Positions 18,804 through 28,339 of a DNA stretch of 52,667 nucleotides are shown one piece after another; positions within the stretch are counted from its first letter, which is position 1; every line of letters begins with the position of its first letter. This DNA is from a virus: IMG/VR virus record IMGVR_UViG_3300008740_000012, positions 1-52,667 of that record. One strand, given 5' to 3'. Both the position numbers and the translations under genes were made by a program. The notes under the pieces are model-generated. The model did not search any database and was not told the origin of the DNA. It saw only the letters and a list, made by a program, of their open reading frames with translations.

Positions 18804-20421
18804 AGAACAAACTTCATATCTTGGCAATCCGCTATTAAAACCTGCCGGGACTCCTCACAATTTTACAGAAGAGGAGCTTGAGGAGTACCTGAAGTGTTCT
18901 GCTGATCCAGAGTATTTTATTGAAAATCATATTAAGGTTGTGCATGTTGACCTTGGTGTAATTCCATTCAAACTTTGGGATTTTCAGAAAACAATGGTCA
19001 ACACGATCCATAAAAATCGGTTTTCTATTTTCTGTACACCGAGACAGGTCGGCAAGTCCACCACTGTTGTTGCCTATTTCCTTTGGTACATCTTGTTCAA
19101 TGAAGATGTCAACATTGCAGTGCTGGCAAACAAAGGTTCCCTGGCTCGTGATATTCTGGGGCGACTCCAACTTGCATATGAAAATCTTCCCAAGTATTTA
19201 CAACAGGGTGTATTGATCTGGAACAAGGGCAATATTGAATTAGAGAATGGTTCAAAGATTATTGCATCATCGACTTCATCTTCGGCAATTCGTGGTGGCA
19301 CCTACAATATGATTTTGTTGGACGAGTTTGCATTCGTTCCGCCTAACATTGCCGATGAGTTCATGGCATCAGTCTATCCCACAATTTCGTCTGGCACATC
19401 CACCAAGATTGTGGTGGTTTCCACTCCCAATGGGCTGAACCACTTCTACAAGATGTGGGAAGATGCACGAGAAAAACGAAATAACTATGTCCCGGTTGAT
19501 GTTCATTGGAGAGATGTTCCTGGCAGAGACGATGAGTGGAAAAAAGAAACCATTCGGAATATTGGCAAGGAACGATGGGCCCAGGAATTTGAAGGAGAAT
19601 TTGTTGGTGGCGTCAACACGCTCATCAATGCGAGTGTGTTGAAAAATCTGGTATTTAAATCGCCAATTGAACAGGTAGGCGGAATTGATATTTATGAACA
19701 CCCAAAGGAAGATCGAATTTATGCAATAGGTGTTGATGTGTCAAGAGGAGAAAATCTTGATTATTCTGCATTTTCTGTGTTTGATGCAACCGAGTTTCCA
19801 TACAGACAAGTTGCCAAATATCGTAGTTCTTCGATTTCGACGCTCTTGTACCCCAGCGTTGTTGCATCGTGTGGGCAACAGTATAATGATGCCTATGTGT
19901 TGATTGAAACAAATGGCATTGGCCAACAGGTTGCAGACATTATGCATAATGAAATTGAATATGAGAATATTGTATTGATTACGGCAAAGGGTCGTGCAGG
20001 GCAGGTATTTGATGGAGGGTTCGGAAAGGGTGCCACACAATTAGGCATCACCATGTCAAAGAAAGTAAAACAAGTTGGATGTAATATGCTAAAGAATCTT
20101 ATTGAAGAACAGAAACTGATTACAAATGACTTTGAAACCATCTCTGAGTTGAGTTCTTTTATATCCAAGGCACAGTCATATGAAGCTGATGTTGGTTGTC
20201 ATGATGATTTGGTGATGACTCTATTATTATTTGCATGGTTGTCATCACAACCACATTTCAAAGATATAACAGACCTTGATTTGAGAAGGCGAATGCTCGA
20301 AGAAAAGATGCAGACATTGGAGAATGAGATTGTTCCTTTTGGATTTATAGACACAGCCAGAGAAGAAGAGGGTTTTGTGGATGACACCGGGCAGGCATGG
20401 TTCTATGTAAACAACCAATGA
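18796..20421 (+). CDS. 17: Large terminase subunit gp17 (packaging ATPase/nuclease)
   Basis: The ATG at 18796 was chosen because it starts at the familiar overlap with gp16; an ATG at 18775 would add seven residues. The 541-residue protein has the packaging ATPase Walker A (P-R-Q-V-G-K-S-T, about 82-89) and Walker B with catalytic Glu (I-L-L-D-E-F, about 173-178), then a motor-to-nuclease linker. The RNase H-like nuclease carries acidic residues in G-V-D-V-S-R-G-E-N-L-D-Y, V-L-I-E-T-N-G and H-D-D-L-V-M-T. It pumps DNA into the prohead through the gp20 portal and cuts the concatemer. All key motifs appear intact. Confidence 0.95.
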   Translation: MAEEQTSYLGNPLLKPAGTPHNFTEEELEEYLKCSADPEYFIENHIKVVHVDLGVIPFKLWDFQKTMVNTIHKNRFSIFCTPRQVGKSTTVVAYFLWYILFNEDVNIAVLANKGSLARDILGRLQLAYENLPKYLQQGVLIWNKGNIELENGSKIIASSTSSSAIRGGTYNMILLDEFAFVPPNIADEFMASVYPTISSGTSTKIVVVSTPNGLNHFYKMWEDAREKRNNYVPVDVHWRDVPGRDDEWKKETIRNIGKERWAQEFEGEFVGGVNTLINASVLKNLVFKSPIEQVGGIDIYEHPKEDRIYAIGVDVSRGENLDYSAFSVFDATEFPYRQVAKYRSSSISTLLYPSVVASCGQQYNDAYVLIETNGIGQQVADIMHNEIEYENIVLITAKGRAGQVFDGGFGKGATQLGITMSKKVKQVGCNMLKNLIEEQKLITNDFETISELSSFISKAQSYEADVGCHDDLVMTLLLFAWLSSQPHFKDITDLDLRRRMLEEKMQTLENEIVPFGFIDTAREEEGFVDDTGQAWFYVNNQ

Positions 20422-20434
20422 AAAACTCCTTTTT

Positions 20435-20442
20435 TATAAATA
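20435..20442 (+). promoter_or_regulatory. Late promoter TATAAATA before gp18
   Basis: An exact TATAAATA lies 13 bases after the gp17 stop and 71 bases upstream of the gp18 start, consistent with strong late transcription of the tail sheath. Confidence 0.75.
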
Positions 20443-20499
20443 TTGAGGAATAAGTTTATGGTTTATATTGATATTATATTATCTTGCCATATTCCTCAA
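20443..20499 (+). promoter_or_regulatory. Inverted repeat in gp18 leader
   Basis: TTGAGGAATA (20443-20452) and TATTCCTCAA (20490-20499) are perfect 10-base inverted copies separated by 37 bases. The second arm ends two bases before the GGAG ribosome-binding site of gp18, so a hairpin could affect translation start or mRNA stability. Confidence 0.5.
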
Positions 20500-20512
20500 A
20501 GGAGAAAAAGAC

Positions 20513-22297
20513 ATGCCTTTTCAAGTTTCACCCGGAGTAAATGTATCCGAAATTGATTTGACGACAGTAATTCCTGCCGTATCAACCAGTGTTGGTGCAT
20601 TTGCAGGACGATTTCAATGGGGACCATGCGAAGTTTCAACGCTTGTAGGATCGGAAGTTGCTCTCGTTGATCAATTTTTTAAGCCAGATTCAAATACATA
20701 TGTTGACTTTCTTACTGCCGCAAATTTCTTGGCATATTCAAATGCTCTTAGAGTTGTTCGTGTTGTCGATGATACATCAACAACTGGAGCAATCAATGCA
20801 CAAGAAGGAGCAAAAGCAGGAACCGATACAGGGCTTTTGATTAAGAACCAAGAACATTTTGACAGTGGTACTTTGTCTTTTGCAAATACCTTTTATGCCA
20901 AGTATCCGGGGGCCCTTGGAAATGATTTGACGGTTGAATTGTGTGATGATCCGGGCGGCGCTGCCGCAGGGGGCTGGAAAGATTGGTGGCCCAACACATA
21001 TTTTGATTCGGCTCCGAATACATCGGTTTATGCCTCCACAAGAGGCGTTTCAAATGACGAAATTCATGTTGCCATCATTGACTCTCCAACAGGAACTTTT
21101 TCTGGAACTGCCAATGGAGTTCTTGAACTCTATCCATTCTTGTCCAAGGGAGCAGATGTAAGAAATTCTTCTGGAGATTTGATTCACTGGAAGACATACA
21201 TCAACAACAATTCCAAATATATCCGAATTGGAAATGAAACTGCCAGGACAAATGCAACATATGGAATGACAATCTCAGAAATTATTGCAGATGGAAAAAC
21301 TTATTATGGCGATCTTGCATCAGACCAAATTGATGGTGGTAAACTTTCAATAAGACTTCAGAGCGGAAGTGATGGCGCAATTGCATCAGCAGATTATGTT
21401 AGAGGATATGAGGTTTTTTCAGATTCTGATCAAGAAGATGTTTCTCTCATCATGGCAGGTGGCGGTGGAGCACCGGGAATATCGGACGAAACTCAAAGAA
21501 ACACAGTTATCAAGAAAGCCATTGATATTTCAGACACAAGAAAAGATGCAGTAACATTCTATTCACCACAACAAGAGGACTCTGGGGCGGCATCTGCTGC
21601 ACTCAAGTTGGCTGCGGTCAGGGATTTCCGAATGAATGGCACCAACAAAAATACCTCATATGCATTCATGGACAGTGGTTGGAAATATCAGTACGACAAG
21701 TACAATGATGTATATCGTTGGGTTCCTTTGAATGGTGACATTGCTGGTCTTGCTGCAAGAACAGACAATCAACGAGATGCATGGTGGAGTCCTGCCGGAT
21801 ACAATCGAGGGCAGATTAAGAACCTTGTCAAAGTGGCATACAATCCTTCAAAGGCACATCGTGATGATCTTTATCAGAAGCAAATCAATCCTGTGGTCAC
21901 ATTCCCAGGACAAGGAACGATTTTGTTTGGTGACAAAACATCACTAACAAGACCAAGTGCTTTTGATAGAATCAATGTTCGACGACTATTCATTGTACTA
22001 GAGAAGGCAATTTCTACTGCTGCCAAGTTCTCACTCTTTGAGTTTAATGATGCCTTTACTCGCGCACAATTCCGAAACATGGTTGATCCATTCCTTCGGG
22101 ATGTCAAGGGTCGAAGGGGAATCAATGAGTTCAAGGTGGTCTGCGATGAAACAAACAACCCAGGAAGTGTAATTGACAGAAACGAATTTGTTGGAGACAT
22201 CTATATTAAACCAGTTCGATCAATCAATTTTATTCAATTGAATTTTATTGCAGTTTCAACTGGTGTTGAATTCTCAGAAGTTGTAGGAAAATTCTAG
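20513..22297 (+). CDS. 18: Contractile tail sheath protein gp18
   Basis: The start at 20513 follows an AAAGGAG site; the longer frame from 20468 lacks one. The 594-residue product begins M-P-F-Q-V-S-P-G-V-N-V-x-E-I-D-L-T, the standard start of myovirus sheath proteins. It contains the A-F-A-G-x-F-x-W-G-P segment and ends with the conserved C-terminal region (I-N-V-R-R-L-F, F-x-x-N-D, I-K-P-V-R-S-I-N-F-I-Q-L-N-F). It forms the contractile sheath around gp19. Confidence 0.95.
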   Translation: MPFQVSPGVNVSEIDLTTVIPAVSTSVGAFAGRFQWGPCEVSTLVGSEVALVDQFFKPDSNTYVDFLTAANFLAYSNALRVVRVVDDTSTTGAINAQEGAKAGTDTGLLIKNQEHFDSGTLSFANTFYAKYPGALGNDLTVELCDDPGGAAAGGWKDWWPNTYFDSAPNTSVYASTRGVSNDEIHVAIIDSPTGTFSGTANGVLELYPFLSKGADVRNSSGDLIHWKTYINNNSKYIRIGNETARTNATYGMTISEIIADGKTYYGDLASDQIDGGKLSIRLQSGSDGAIASADYVRGYEVFSDSDQEDVSLIMAGGGGAPGISDETQRNTVIKKAIDISDTRKDAVTFYSPQQEDSGAASAALKLAAVRDFRMNGTNKNTSYAFMDSGWKYQYDKYNDVYRWVPLNGDIAGLAARTDNQRDAWWSPAGYNRGQIKNLVKVAYNPSKAHRDDLYQKQINPVVTFPGQGTILFGDKTSLTRPSAFDRINVRRLFIVLEKAISTAAKFSLFEFNDAFTRAQFRNMVDPFLRDVKGRRGINEFKVVCDETNNPGSVIDRNEFVGDIYIKPVRSINFIQLNFIAVSTGVEFSEVVGKF

Positions 22298-22305
22298 GGT
22301 TGGCA

Positions 22306-22313
22306 TATAAATA
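22306..22313 (+). promoter_or_regulatory. Late promoter TATAAATA before gp19
   Basis: An exact TATAAATA sits 8 bases after the gp18 stop and 31 bases before the gp19 start. It is followed by TTAGGATAC, also seen after the gp23 promoter. Confidence 0.75.
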
Positions 22314-22344
22314 TATTAGGATACTCAAACAAGGAGATTAACTA

Positions 22345-22887
22345 ATGCCTTTTTCAATTAATAACTTTAGAGCGCAACTCACTGGTCAGGGCGCTCGTCC
22401 TAATTTGTTTGAGGTTACTGTTCCCTTTCCGGGTGGTATTTTTTCTGGCGAAGCAGGAAATAAAATGACTTTTATGTGCAAGGGTGCTCAAATTCCCGGT
22501 GCAGATATTGGTTTGGTTGAAGTTCCATACTTTGGTCGAAATATTAAATTGGCAGGAAATAGAACATTTGCCGAATGGACAACTACTGTCATTAATGATG
22601 AAGATTTTGCCGTACATGGAGCACTCACCAATTGGATGAATGGGATTAATAATCATGGTGAAAATCTAAGGACTCTTGATGGAACTGATTATCAAGTGGA
22701 TGCACAGGTAACTCATTACAAAAAAGAGGGTGACGTTGCAAAAGAAATTACAATAGTCAATGCCTGGCCTGCATCGGTTGCTGCCATTGAGTTGGGATGG
22801 GATACCAATGACGCAATTGAAGAGTTTACTGTTACTTGGCAATATGATTATTGGCAGATTGCAGACAACATATCTCAAACAAATTAA
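22345..22887 (+). CDS. 19: Tail tube protein gp19
   Basis: A 180-residue protein with an AAGGAG site upstream. It has the tail tube layout: N-terminal A-R-P-N-L-F-E-V, then C-K-G-A-Q-I-P-G-A-D-I-G, Y-F-G-R-x-I-K-L-A-G-x-R-T-F-A-E-W, W-M-N-G-I-N and a C-terminal F-T-V-T-W-Q-Y-D-Y-W. The position between sheath and portal matches T4. It polymerises as hexameric rings to form the inner DNA conduit. Confidence 0.94.
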   Translation: MPFSINNFRAQLTGQGARPNLFEVTVPFPGGIFSGEAGNKMTFMCKGAQIPGADIGLVEVPYFGRNIKLAGNRTFAEWTTTVINDEDFAVHGALTNWMNGINNHGENLRTLDGTDYQVDAQVTHYKKEGDVAKEITIVNAWPASVAAIELGWDTNDAIEEFTVTWQYDYWQIADNISQTN

Positions 22888-22898
22888 ACATTAACCTG

Positions 22899-22944
22899 TC
22901 TGATGGGAGAGCATATATAGTTAGTATATTACAACTCCATCAGA
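22899..22944 (+). promoter_or_regulatory. Inverted repeat between gp19 and gp20
   Basis: TCTGATGG (22899-22906) and CCATCAGA (22937-22944) are perfect inverted copies flanking an AT-rich 30-base loop in the 70-base gap before gp20. It could be a weak attenuator or an RNA-processing hairpin. Confidence 0.35.
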
Positions 22945-22957
22945 AAGGTTTTATCTT

Positions 22958-24661
22958 ATGGCAAAAATTCTAGGATTCACGATAGGAAGAGACAAAGAGA
23001 AAGTCCCCGAAGAGAGACTTCAACCTTTTTCTTTACCCGACAATCAAGATGCATCACTTGAAGTTCAGGGACCGACTGTTACTGGTGGTGCCTATGGAAC
23101 ATATCTTGACCTTGAAGGCACGGTCAAGAATGAGATTGAGTTAATCACTCGCTATCGTGAAATGGCAATGAATCCTGAAGTTGAACTTGCCATTGATGAT
23201 ATTGTCAACGAATCGGTCATCACCGAACAAGGGAAATCTCCGGTTGCCATATCCCTTGGCAACATTGATATTCCAGATTCCATCAAAACCAAGATTGCAG
23301 ATGAATTTGATGAGGTTCTGCGTCTTCTCGCATTTCATGAATATGCATATGATATATTCAAGAAATGGTATGTTGATGGCCGATTGTATTATCATGTCAT
23401 GATTGACAGCAAGAACCCAAAAGATGGAATTCAAGAGCTTCGTGCAATTGACCCCAGAAAGATCAAAAAGGCAAGAGAAGTCAAAGGTCAGAAGGTCAAT
23501 GGAGACAAATTGGTTTCACTTCCGCGAAACGTAACAGAATATTACCTATACTATCCCGGTGGAATAGCAACCCGTGTTGGTGGTATGGGTGGTCCGAATA
23601 CACAACAGGCAATCAAGATTACTGATGATGCAATATGTCATATTCATTCTGGTATTCTTGATGCAGGCAATAAAATGATCCTTGGCAATCTTCATAAGGC
23701 AATCAAACCAATGAATCAATTGAAAATGCTTGAGGATGCAACCGTCATCTACAGACTTTCTCGCGCACCAGAACGACGAATCTTTTACGTCGATGTTGGC
23801 AATCTGCCAAAGGTGAAAGCAGAGCAATATCTCTCCGGTATCATGTCCAAGTTTAAGAACAAAGTGGTTTATGATACCGAATCCGGGGAGGTCCGAGATG
23901 ATCGGAAGCACATGTCAATGCTGGAGGATTTCTGGCTCCCGCGAAGAGAAGGCGGTAGAGGAACAGAAATAACCACCCTCCCCGGTGGGACTAACTTGGG
24001 TGAAATTGAAGATATCATCTACTTCAAGAAGAAACTCTACAAGGCATTAGGTGTTCCTGTTTCAAGGTTGGAACCAGAAGGTTCATTCAGTTTGGGTAGA
24101 GCAACAGAGATCAGCAGAGATGAAGTCAAGTTTGGTAAGTTTGTCAATCGTCTTCGATATCGGTTTACCACACTGTTTGATGATTTGCTCGGAAAGCAAT
24201 TATTGTTAAAGGGCATTTTATCCAAAGAAGATTGGGATGTCATCAAGACACTGGTTGAATATAATTTTCGCCAGGATTCACATTTCTCTGAACTCAAGCA
24301 CACAGAGATTATGCGTGAGCGTCTTGAAATTGCACAGACAATGGATGATTATGTTGGGAAATATTACTCAAAGGTTTGGTTACGCAAGAATGTATTGAAC
24401 CAAACAGAAGAAGAGATGAAGTTAATTGATTCAGAGATGGCAGATGAAATTGAGAGCGGTGAGGTTGATCCATTTGAAGATGAACAGATGGCAATTGACC
24501 AACAGAATAATGGAGTCGGTCCACCTCCTCAACAACAACAACAACAAGAGAAAAACTCTCAAGTTGAAGAGAATGTTTCTACACTAAAGAAAATCAAACT
24601 GGTTCAATCAAGATCAAGGGCTGCTGTGGCAATAAAACAACTTGACGAAGATTTAGAATAA
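22958..24661 (+). CDS. 20: Portal vertex protein gp20
   Basis: A 567-residue protein with portal signatures: E-L-I-T-R-Y-R-E-M-A-M-N-P-E-V-E-L-A-I-D-D-I-V-N-E, the Y-Y-L-Y-Y-P segment, S-R-A-P-E-R-R-I-F-Y-V-D-V-G-N-L-P, and E-D-F-W-L-P-R-R-E-G-G-R-G-T-E-I-T-T-L-P-G. The dodecameric portal nucleates the prohead and is the channel for gp17-driven packaging. A run of glutamines at about 525-535, encoded by CAA repeats, precedes the C-terminus and is probably disordered. Confidence 0.95.
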   Translation: MAKILGFTIGRDKEKVPEERLQPFSLPDNQDASLEVQGPTVTGGAYGTYLDLEGTVKNEIELITRYREMAMNPEVELAIDDIVNESVITEQGKSPVAISLGNIDIPDSIKTKIADEFDEVLRLLAFHEYAYDIFKKWYVDGRLYYHVMIDSKNPKDGIQELRAIDPRKIKKAREVKGQKVNGDKLVSLPRNVTEYYLYYPGGIATRVGGMGGPNTQQAIKITDDAICHIHSGILDAGNKMILGNLHKAIKPMNQLKMLEDATVIYRLSRAPERRIFYVDVGNLPKVKAEQYLSGIMSKFKNKVVYDTESGEVRDDRKHMSMLEDFWLPRREGGRGTEITTLPGGTNLGEIEDIIYFKKKLYKALGVPVSRLEPEGSFSLGRATEISRDEVKFGKFVNRLRYRFTTLFDDLLGKQLLLKGILSKEDWDVIKTLVEYNFRQDSHFSELKHTEIMRERLEIAQTMDDYVGKYYSKVWLRKNVLNQTEEEMKLIDSEMADEIESGEVDPFEDEQMAIDQQNNGVGPPPQQQQQQEKNSQVEENVSTLKKIKLVQSRSRAAVAIKQLDEDLE

Positions 24662-24669
24662 CATAAATA
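24662..24669 (+). promoter_or_regulatory. Possible late promoter variant CATAAATA
   Basis: One mismatch from TATAAATA, located at the gp20 stop and 32 bases before the next start. The same variant occurs at 41512. Weaker evidence than the exact sites. Confidence 0.4.
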
Positions 24670-24701
24670 ATAGACACAACATCTTTAGGGAGAAATATAT
24701 C

Positions 24702-24887
24702 ATGAAGGACACAATCAAAGCTGCTATTGTAGATGCAATGGAAGAAAATCCAAATGAAATGCAAGATAAGATTAATGCTGCTCTTGGAGCAAAGGTCGCT
24801 GATGCACTAAAGACCAAGAAGATGGAAATTTCAAACAATTGGTTAAATGATATTCAGCCAGAAGAAAATGGAGAAGACGAAGAATGA
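24702..24887 (+). CDS. Small prohead core protein (gp67/gp68-like position)
   Basis: A 61-residue acidic helical protein between portal and prohead protease, where T4-like phages encode small prohead core proteins. It contains D-A-M-E-E-N-P-N-E-M and I-N-A-A-L-G-A-K-V-A-D-A-L, typical of these short core proteins. The stop overlaps the gp21 start (ATGA), so the two are translationally coupled. Assignment rests on position, size and composition. Confidence 0.6.
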   Translation: MKDTIKAAIVDAMEENPNEMQDKINAALGAKVADALKTKKMEISNNWLNDIQPEENGEDEE

Positions 24888-25537
24888 AACTATTCATTGA
24901 GACAGTAGATGACAACAATGTTGAATTCATCACTGAAGAAAATGCCGAAGGTAAAAAGGATCATTACATCAGAGGCGTTTTCATGCAAGCCGAGCAAAAG
25001 AATCGTAACGGGCGCGTCTATCCAAAAAAGATATTAGACGAACAGGTCAACAAGTATATCAACAATTATATCTATCAAAATAGGGCATTCGGTGAACTTG
25101 GTCATCCTGACGGTCCTGTTGTTAATCTTGAGCGTGTGTCACACATGATCAAGGAACTGAGAGAAGATGGAAACAATTGGGTTGGCAAGGCAAAGATCAT
25201 GGATACTCCCTATGGTAAGATTGTAAAGAATCTTATTGATGAGGGTGCAAAGTTGGGTGTTTCCTCTCGCGGAATGGGGTCGCTCAAGAATATCAAAGGA
25301 ACCAATGTTGTACAAGATGATTTCTATCTTGCTACTGCTGCCGATATTGTTGCAGACCCGTCTGCACCAGAGGCATTTGTTGAAGGCGTCATGGAAGGAA
25401 AAGAATGGGTTTGGGAAAATGGAATAATTAAGGAACGTGAAATTGAAATATATAGAAATGAAATAACAAAAGCAAAAAGGAAGAATTTGGAAGAAACAAA
25501 ACTAGCATTGTTCAAATCCTTTATGTCAAAATTATAG
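24884..25537 (+). CDS. 21: Prohead maturation protease gp21
   Basis: A 217-residue serine protease of the T4 gp21 type. Visible are the N-R-N-G-R-V-Y-P motif, catalytic His in F-G-E-L-G-H-P, and catalytic Ser in L-G-V-S-S-R-G-M-G. It degrades the scaffold and trims gp23 and other head proteins after short (I/L)xE sites. Several accessory proteins in this window carry such a site about 8-13 residues from their start. The start overlaps the preceding stop. Confidence 0.93.
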   Translation: MKLFIETVDDNNVEFITEENAEGKKDHYIRGVFMQAEQKNRNGRVYPKKILDEQVNKYINNYIYQNRAFGELGHPDGPVVNLERVSHMIKELREDGNNWVGKAKIMDTPYGKIVKNLIDEGAKLGVSSRGMGSLKNIKGTNVVQDDFYLATAADIVADPSAPEAFVEGVMEGKEWVWENGIIKEREIEIYRNEITKAKRKNLEETKLALFKSFMSKL

Positions 25538-25541
25538 GATT

Positions 25542-25549
25542 TATAAATA
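25542..25549 (+). promoter_or_regulatory. Late promoter TATAAATA before gp22
   Basis: An exact TATAAATA directly after the gp21 stop, 50 bases upstream of the gp22 start. Confidence 0.75.
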
Positions 25550-25599
25550 TGTTAGAATAAGCTTTGGAATTTTCCATTCTTTTTAAGGAGATGGACATA

Positions 25600-26880
25600 A
25601 TGTCAACCGAACAACAGATTATAGAAGAGTCCTTGGTAGACGAAGAAATTGACCAGATTGCAAATGAAATTGCAGCAGAGCTAGAGTCGGAACTATCCGA
25701 GGCACAGCCCGCTGCTGGCAATCCTGCTCCTGCCGATGCTTCACCAAGTAAGCCCGGTGGTGGTGGTACTGGTGATGCTCCTGAACAAAAGCAGGTAGGT
25801 AAAACCAAGGAATTGAAGGGCAATAAACTATCCAAGAAGAAGGTCAAGGCTGATGTCAAGACTAAGGGCCAGGGCGATGATCCTTCTGAAATAGAAGTTT
25901 ATGAGGAAGATGAAGCCGACGAAACCGAAAATCAGGTTGTCGAGCAAGAACTTCCCGAAACCAAGCAAGAGATGATTCGTTCAATCTTTGAAACTCTCAA
26001 GAATACCGACCAAGATAAATTGGCTGGTACATATTCCAAGTTAATGGCAACCATTCTTGGTGAATCTTCTGAGGATGAGAATGAAGAGGAGTCTATTGAG
26101 CCTGTTGCATATGAGCGTACAGTCATTACCAGTGAAGACATTGACATTGCCGAAGACCTAAATGCTATCTTTGGAAATCACTCTGATGACTTGTCAGAAG
26201 AGTTCAAGACACAAATCCAAACTGTTTTTGAAGCTGCTGTTGTATCAAAGATCAATTCTGAACTCGAAACATTGGAAGAGTCGTTTACTGCCAAGCTAAA
26301 TAATTCTACAAATGAAATCATCAACGAAGTAACTGAAAAGGTAGACAGCTATCTTTCGTATGTTGTCGAGCAATGGATGAATGACAACGAACTTGCAATT
26401 GAGCGTGGAATCAAGGCAGAGATTACCGAAGAATTCATTGGTGGACTCAAGCAACTCTTTGAAGACCACTATATTGACGTTCCTGAAGAGAAGGTCGATG
26501 TTGTTGACAGTCTTGCTGATCGTGTCGAAGAACTTGAAGGCAAGCTCAATGAAGCAGTAGAGAGTAATATCGAACTTTCCTCACAGGTCAAGTCTTTCCA
26601 GAAGGATGAGATTCTTGGTGAATTGTCTGACGAACTAACAGACATTGAATCCGAGAAGCTAAAGAGTCTTTCTGAAGGCGTAGGCTTTGAAGACTCTGAC
26701 CAATACAAGCAAGCTCTTGGAACAATCAAGGAAAACTATTTTCCACGAACAACTCAAGGAAAGTCAGTTGACATTGATGAAGAGTCTGAAGTTTCTGAAG
26801 AGGGAGTTGTAAACGAAAAGCCTCGCAACACACAAATGCAAGGTTATATTGATGTAATTGGGAGAACTGTTACTGAGTAG
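25600..26880 (+). CDS. 22: Prohead scaffold protein gp22
   Basis: The ATG at 25600 was chosen because it lies 9 bases after AAGGAG; the earlier ATG at 25591 touches that site. The 426-residue product is very acidic and helical, with an N-terminal Ala/Pro/Gly-rich stretch, a Lys-rich block and long Glu/Ser/Leu-rich coiled-coil regions. This is typical of the scaffold that fills the prohead and is digested by gp21. The position between gp21 and gp23 is diagnostic. Confidence 0.92.
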   Translation: MSTEQQIIEESLVDEEIDQIANEIAAELESELSEAQPAAGNPAPADASPSKPGGGGTGDAPEQKQVGKTKELKGNKLSKKKVKADVKTKGQGDDPSEIEVYEEDEADETENQVVEQELPETKQEMIRSIFETLKNTDQDKLAGTYSKLMATILGESSEDENEEESIEPVAYERTVITSEDIDIAEDLNAIFGNHSDDLSEEFKTQIQTVFEAAVVSKINSELETLEESFTAKLNNSTNEIINEVTEKVDSYLSYVVEQWMNDNELAIERGIKAEITEEFIGGLKQLFEDHYIDVPEEKVDVVDSLADRVEELEGKLNEAVESNIELSSQVKSFQKDEILGELSDELTDIESEKLKSLSEGVGFEDSDQYKQALGTIKENYFPRTTQGKSVDIDEESEVSEEGVVNEKPRNTQMQGYIDVIGRTVTE

Positions 26881-26893
26881 AAAATTGATATTT

Positions 26894-26901
26894 TATAAAT
26901 A
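26894..26901 (+). promoter_or_regulatory. Late promoter TATAAATA before gp23
   Basis: An exact TATAAATA 13 bases after the gp22 stop and 61 bases before the gp23 start. Confidence 0.78.
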
Positions 26902-26914
26902 AGAGTTAGGATAC

Positions 26915-26937
26915 TGTTGAATTTTATATATTCAACA
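26915..26937 (+). promoter_or_regulatory. Hairpin in the gp23 leader
   Basis: TGTTGAAT and ATTCAACA form a perfect 8-bp stem with a 7-base loop, just downstream of the late promoter and upstream of the AAGGAG site. A 5' stem could stabilise the capsid mRNA. Confidence 0.5.
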
Positions 26938-26962
26938 AACAAATTTTCAAGGAGAAAAACAC

Positions 26963-28339
26963 ATGTTGAATGAAGAACTAGTTCAAAAATGGCAGCCCGT
27001 TCTTGATCACTCGGATCTTCCCGAAATTAAGAATCATTACCGAAAGGTTGTGACTGCACACATGCTTGAGCAGCAGGAAAATGCTCTCAGGGAGCAGGCA
27101 TCGGTTACGGGTGCTGGATCTGCCAGTCTCCTTGGTGAATCAGCCGTACCAACCACAATTGCTGGTGACGGCGGTATCACTTCTGGTAACGTACAGAATT
27201 TTGATCCCGTACTTATCAGTCTTGTGCGTCGTACTGCACCAAACCTAATCGCCTTTGACATCATGGGTGTTCAGCCAATGAGCGGACCAACTGGTCTGAT
27301 CTTTGCGTTGCGACCAACTTATTCTACGGATGCACAGACATCAGGAAATGAGGGTGCAAACGCATTTTACAATGAAGCAAACACTGGCTTCTCTGCTGGC
27401 AAGGCAGGAAATCTTCCTGCATGGGCAGAAGGTTCCGCAAATGCTATGTTCCGTGAAGGCGAAACAGAAGAAGGTCTTGCAGACATTAAAGCTGGTGCTG
27501 CAACAGCAACTGCCGAGCTTTGGGGAACAACTGGTGATGTTATTCCATCCATGTCATTCAAGATTGACAAGACTTCGGTTACTGCTGTTACTCGCGCTCT
27601 CAAGGCAGAGTATTCAGTAGAACTTGCACAGGACTTGAAGGCAATTCATGGTCTTGATGCAGAAACCGAGCTTGCAAACATCCTTACGACTGAGATCAAT
27701 GCAGAAATCAATCGTGAGATCGTTCGCTCAATCTATACGACATGCACAGGCGTTACTGGTATTGATGCTCGCGCATCACGTCCTACTGGTAACAGCGATT
27801 TTGGCCACCCCAGCCTTGGTGTTCTTGACGGTCGTTGGCTCGTCGAGCGTTTCAAGGCACTCGTCTACAAGGTAGAGACTGAAGCCAATGCAATCGCAAA
27901 GAATACCCGTCGAGGCAAGGGTAACTTCATCATCTGTTCTTCAGATGTTGCATCTGCCCTCGCAACTGCTGGCGTTCTTGACCCAACCCCTGCTCTTACA
28001 GTAGATGACACCGGGTCAACCTTTGCAGGCACAATCGGTTCTGGAATGAAGGTCTACATTGACCCCTATTCCTACACTGGAGATGACTTCATCGTTGTTG
28101 GTTACAAGGGAACCAGCCCATACGATGCGGGTATGTTCTACTGCCCATACGTTCCACTCCAGATGGTCCGTGCAATTGGTGAGGATAACTTCCAGCCAAA
28201 GATCGGATTCAAGACTCGATACGGTGTTGGCGTGAATCCATTCGCAACTGACTATGGCACGGCTGTAAGAGATATTGGCAAGAACAACCGATACTACAGA
28301 GGCTTTGGAATAACGTACCTTAACGGTGCAACTATCTAA
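26963..28339 (+). CDS. 23: Major capsid protein gp23
   Basis: A 458-residue protein with gp23 signatures: N-terminal L-x-x-K-W-x-P-V-L-D, R-R-T-A-P-N-L-I-A-F-D-I-M-G-V-Q-P-M-S-G-P-T-G-L-I-F-A-L-R, the segment A-E-Y-S-V-E-L-A-Q-D-L-K-A-I-H-G-L-D-A-E, and a C-terminal R-Y-Y-R-G-F. A likely gp21 cleavage site is L-G-E/S at residues 57-60, close to T4's site at residue 65. It forms the hexamers of the head. Codons are more G/C-rich than in neighbouring genes, as expected of a highly expressed gene. Confidence 0.97.
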   Translation: MLNEELVQKWQPVLDHSDLPEIKNHYRKVVTAHMLEQQENALREQASVTGAGSASLLGESAVPTTIAGDGGITSGNVQNFDPVLISLVRRTAPNLIAFDIMGVQPMSGPTGLIFALRPTYSTDAQTSGNEGANAFYNEANTGFSAGKAGNLPAWAEGSANAMFREGETEEGLADIKAGAATATAELWGTTGDVIPSMSFKIDKTSVTAVTRALKAEYSVELAQDLKAIHGLDAETELANILTTEINAEINREIVRSIYTTCTGVTGIDARASRPTGNSDFGHPSLGVLDGRWLVERFKALVYKVETEANAIAKNTRRGKGNFIICSSDVASALATAGVLDPTPALTVDDTGSTFAGTIGSGMKVYIDPYSYTGDDFIVVGYKGTSPYDAGMFYCPYVPLQMVRAIGEDNFQPKIGFKTRYGVGVNPFATDYGTAVRDIGKNNRYYRGFGITYLNGATI

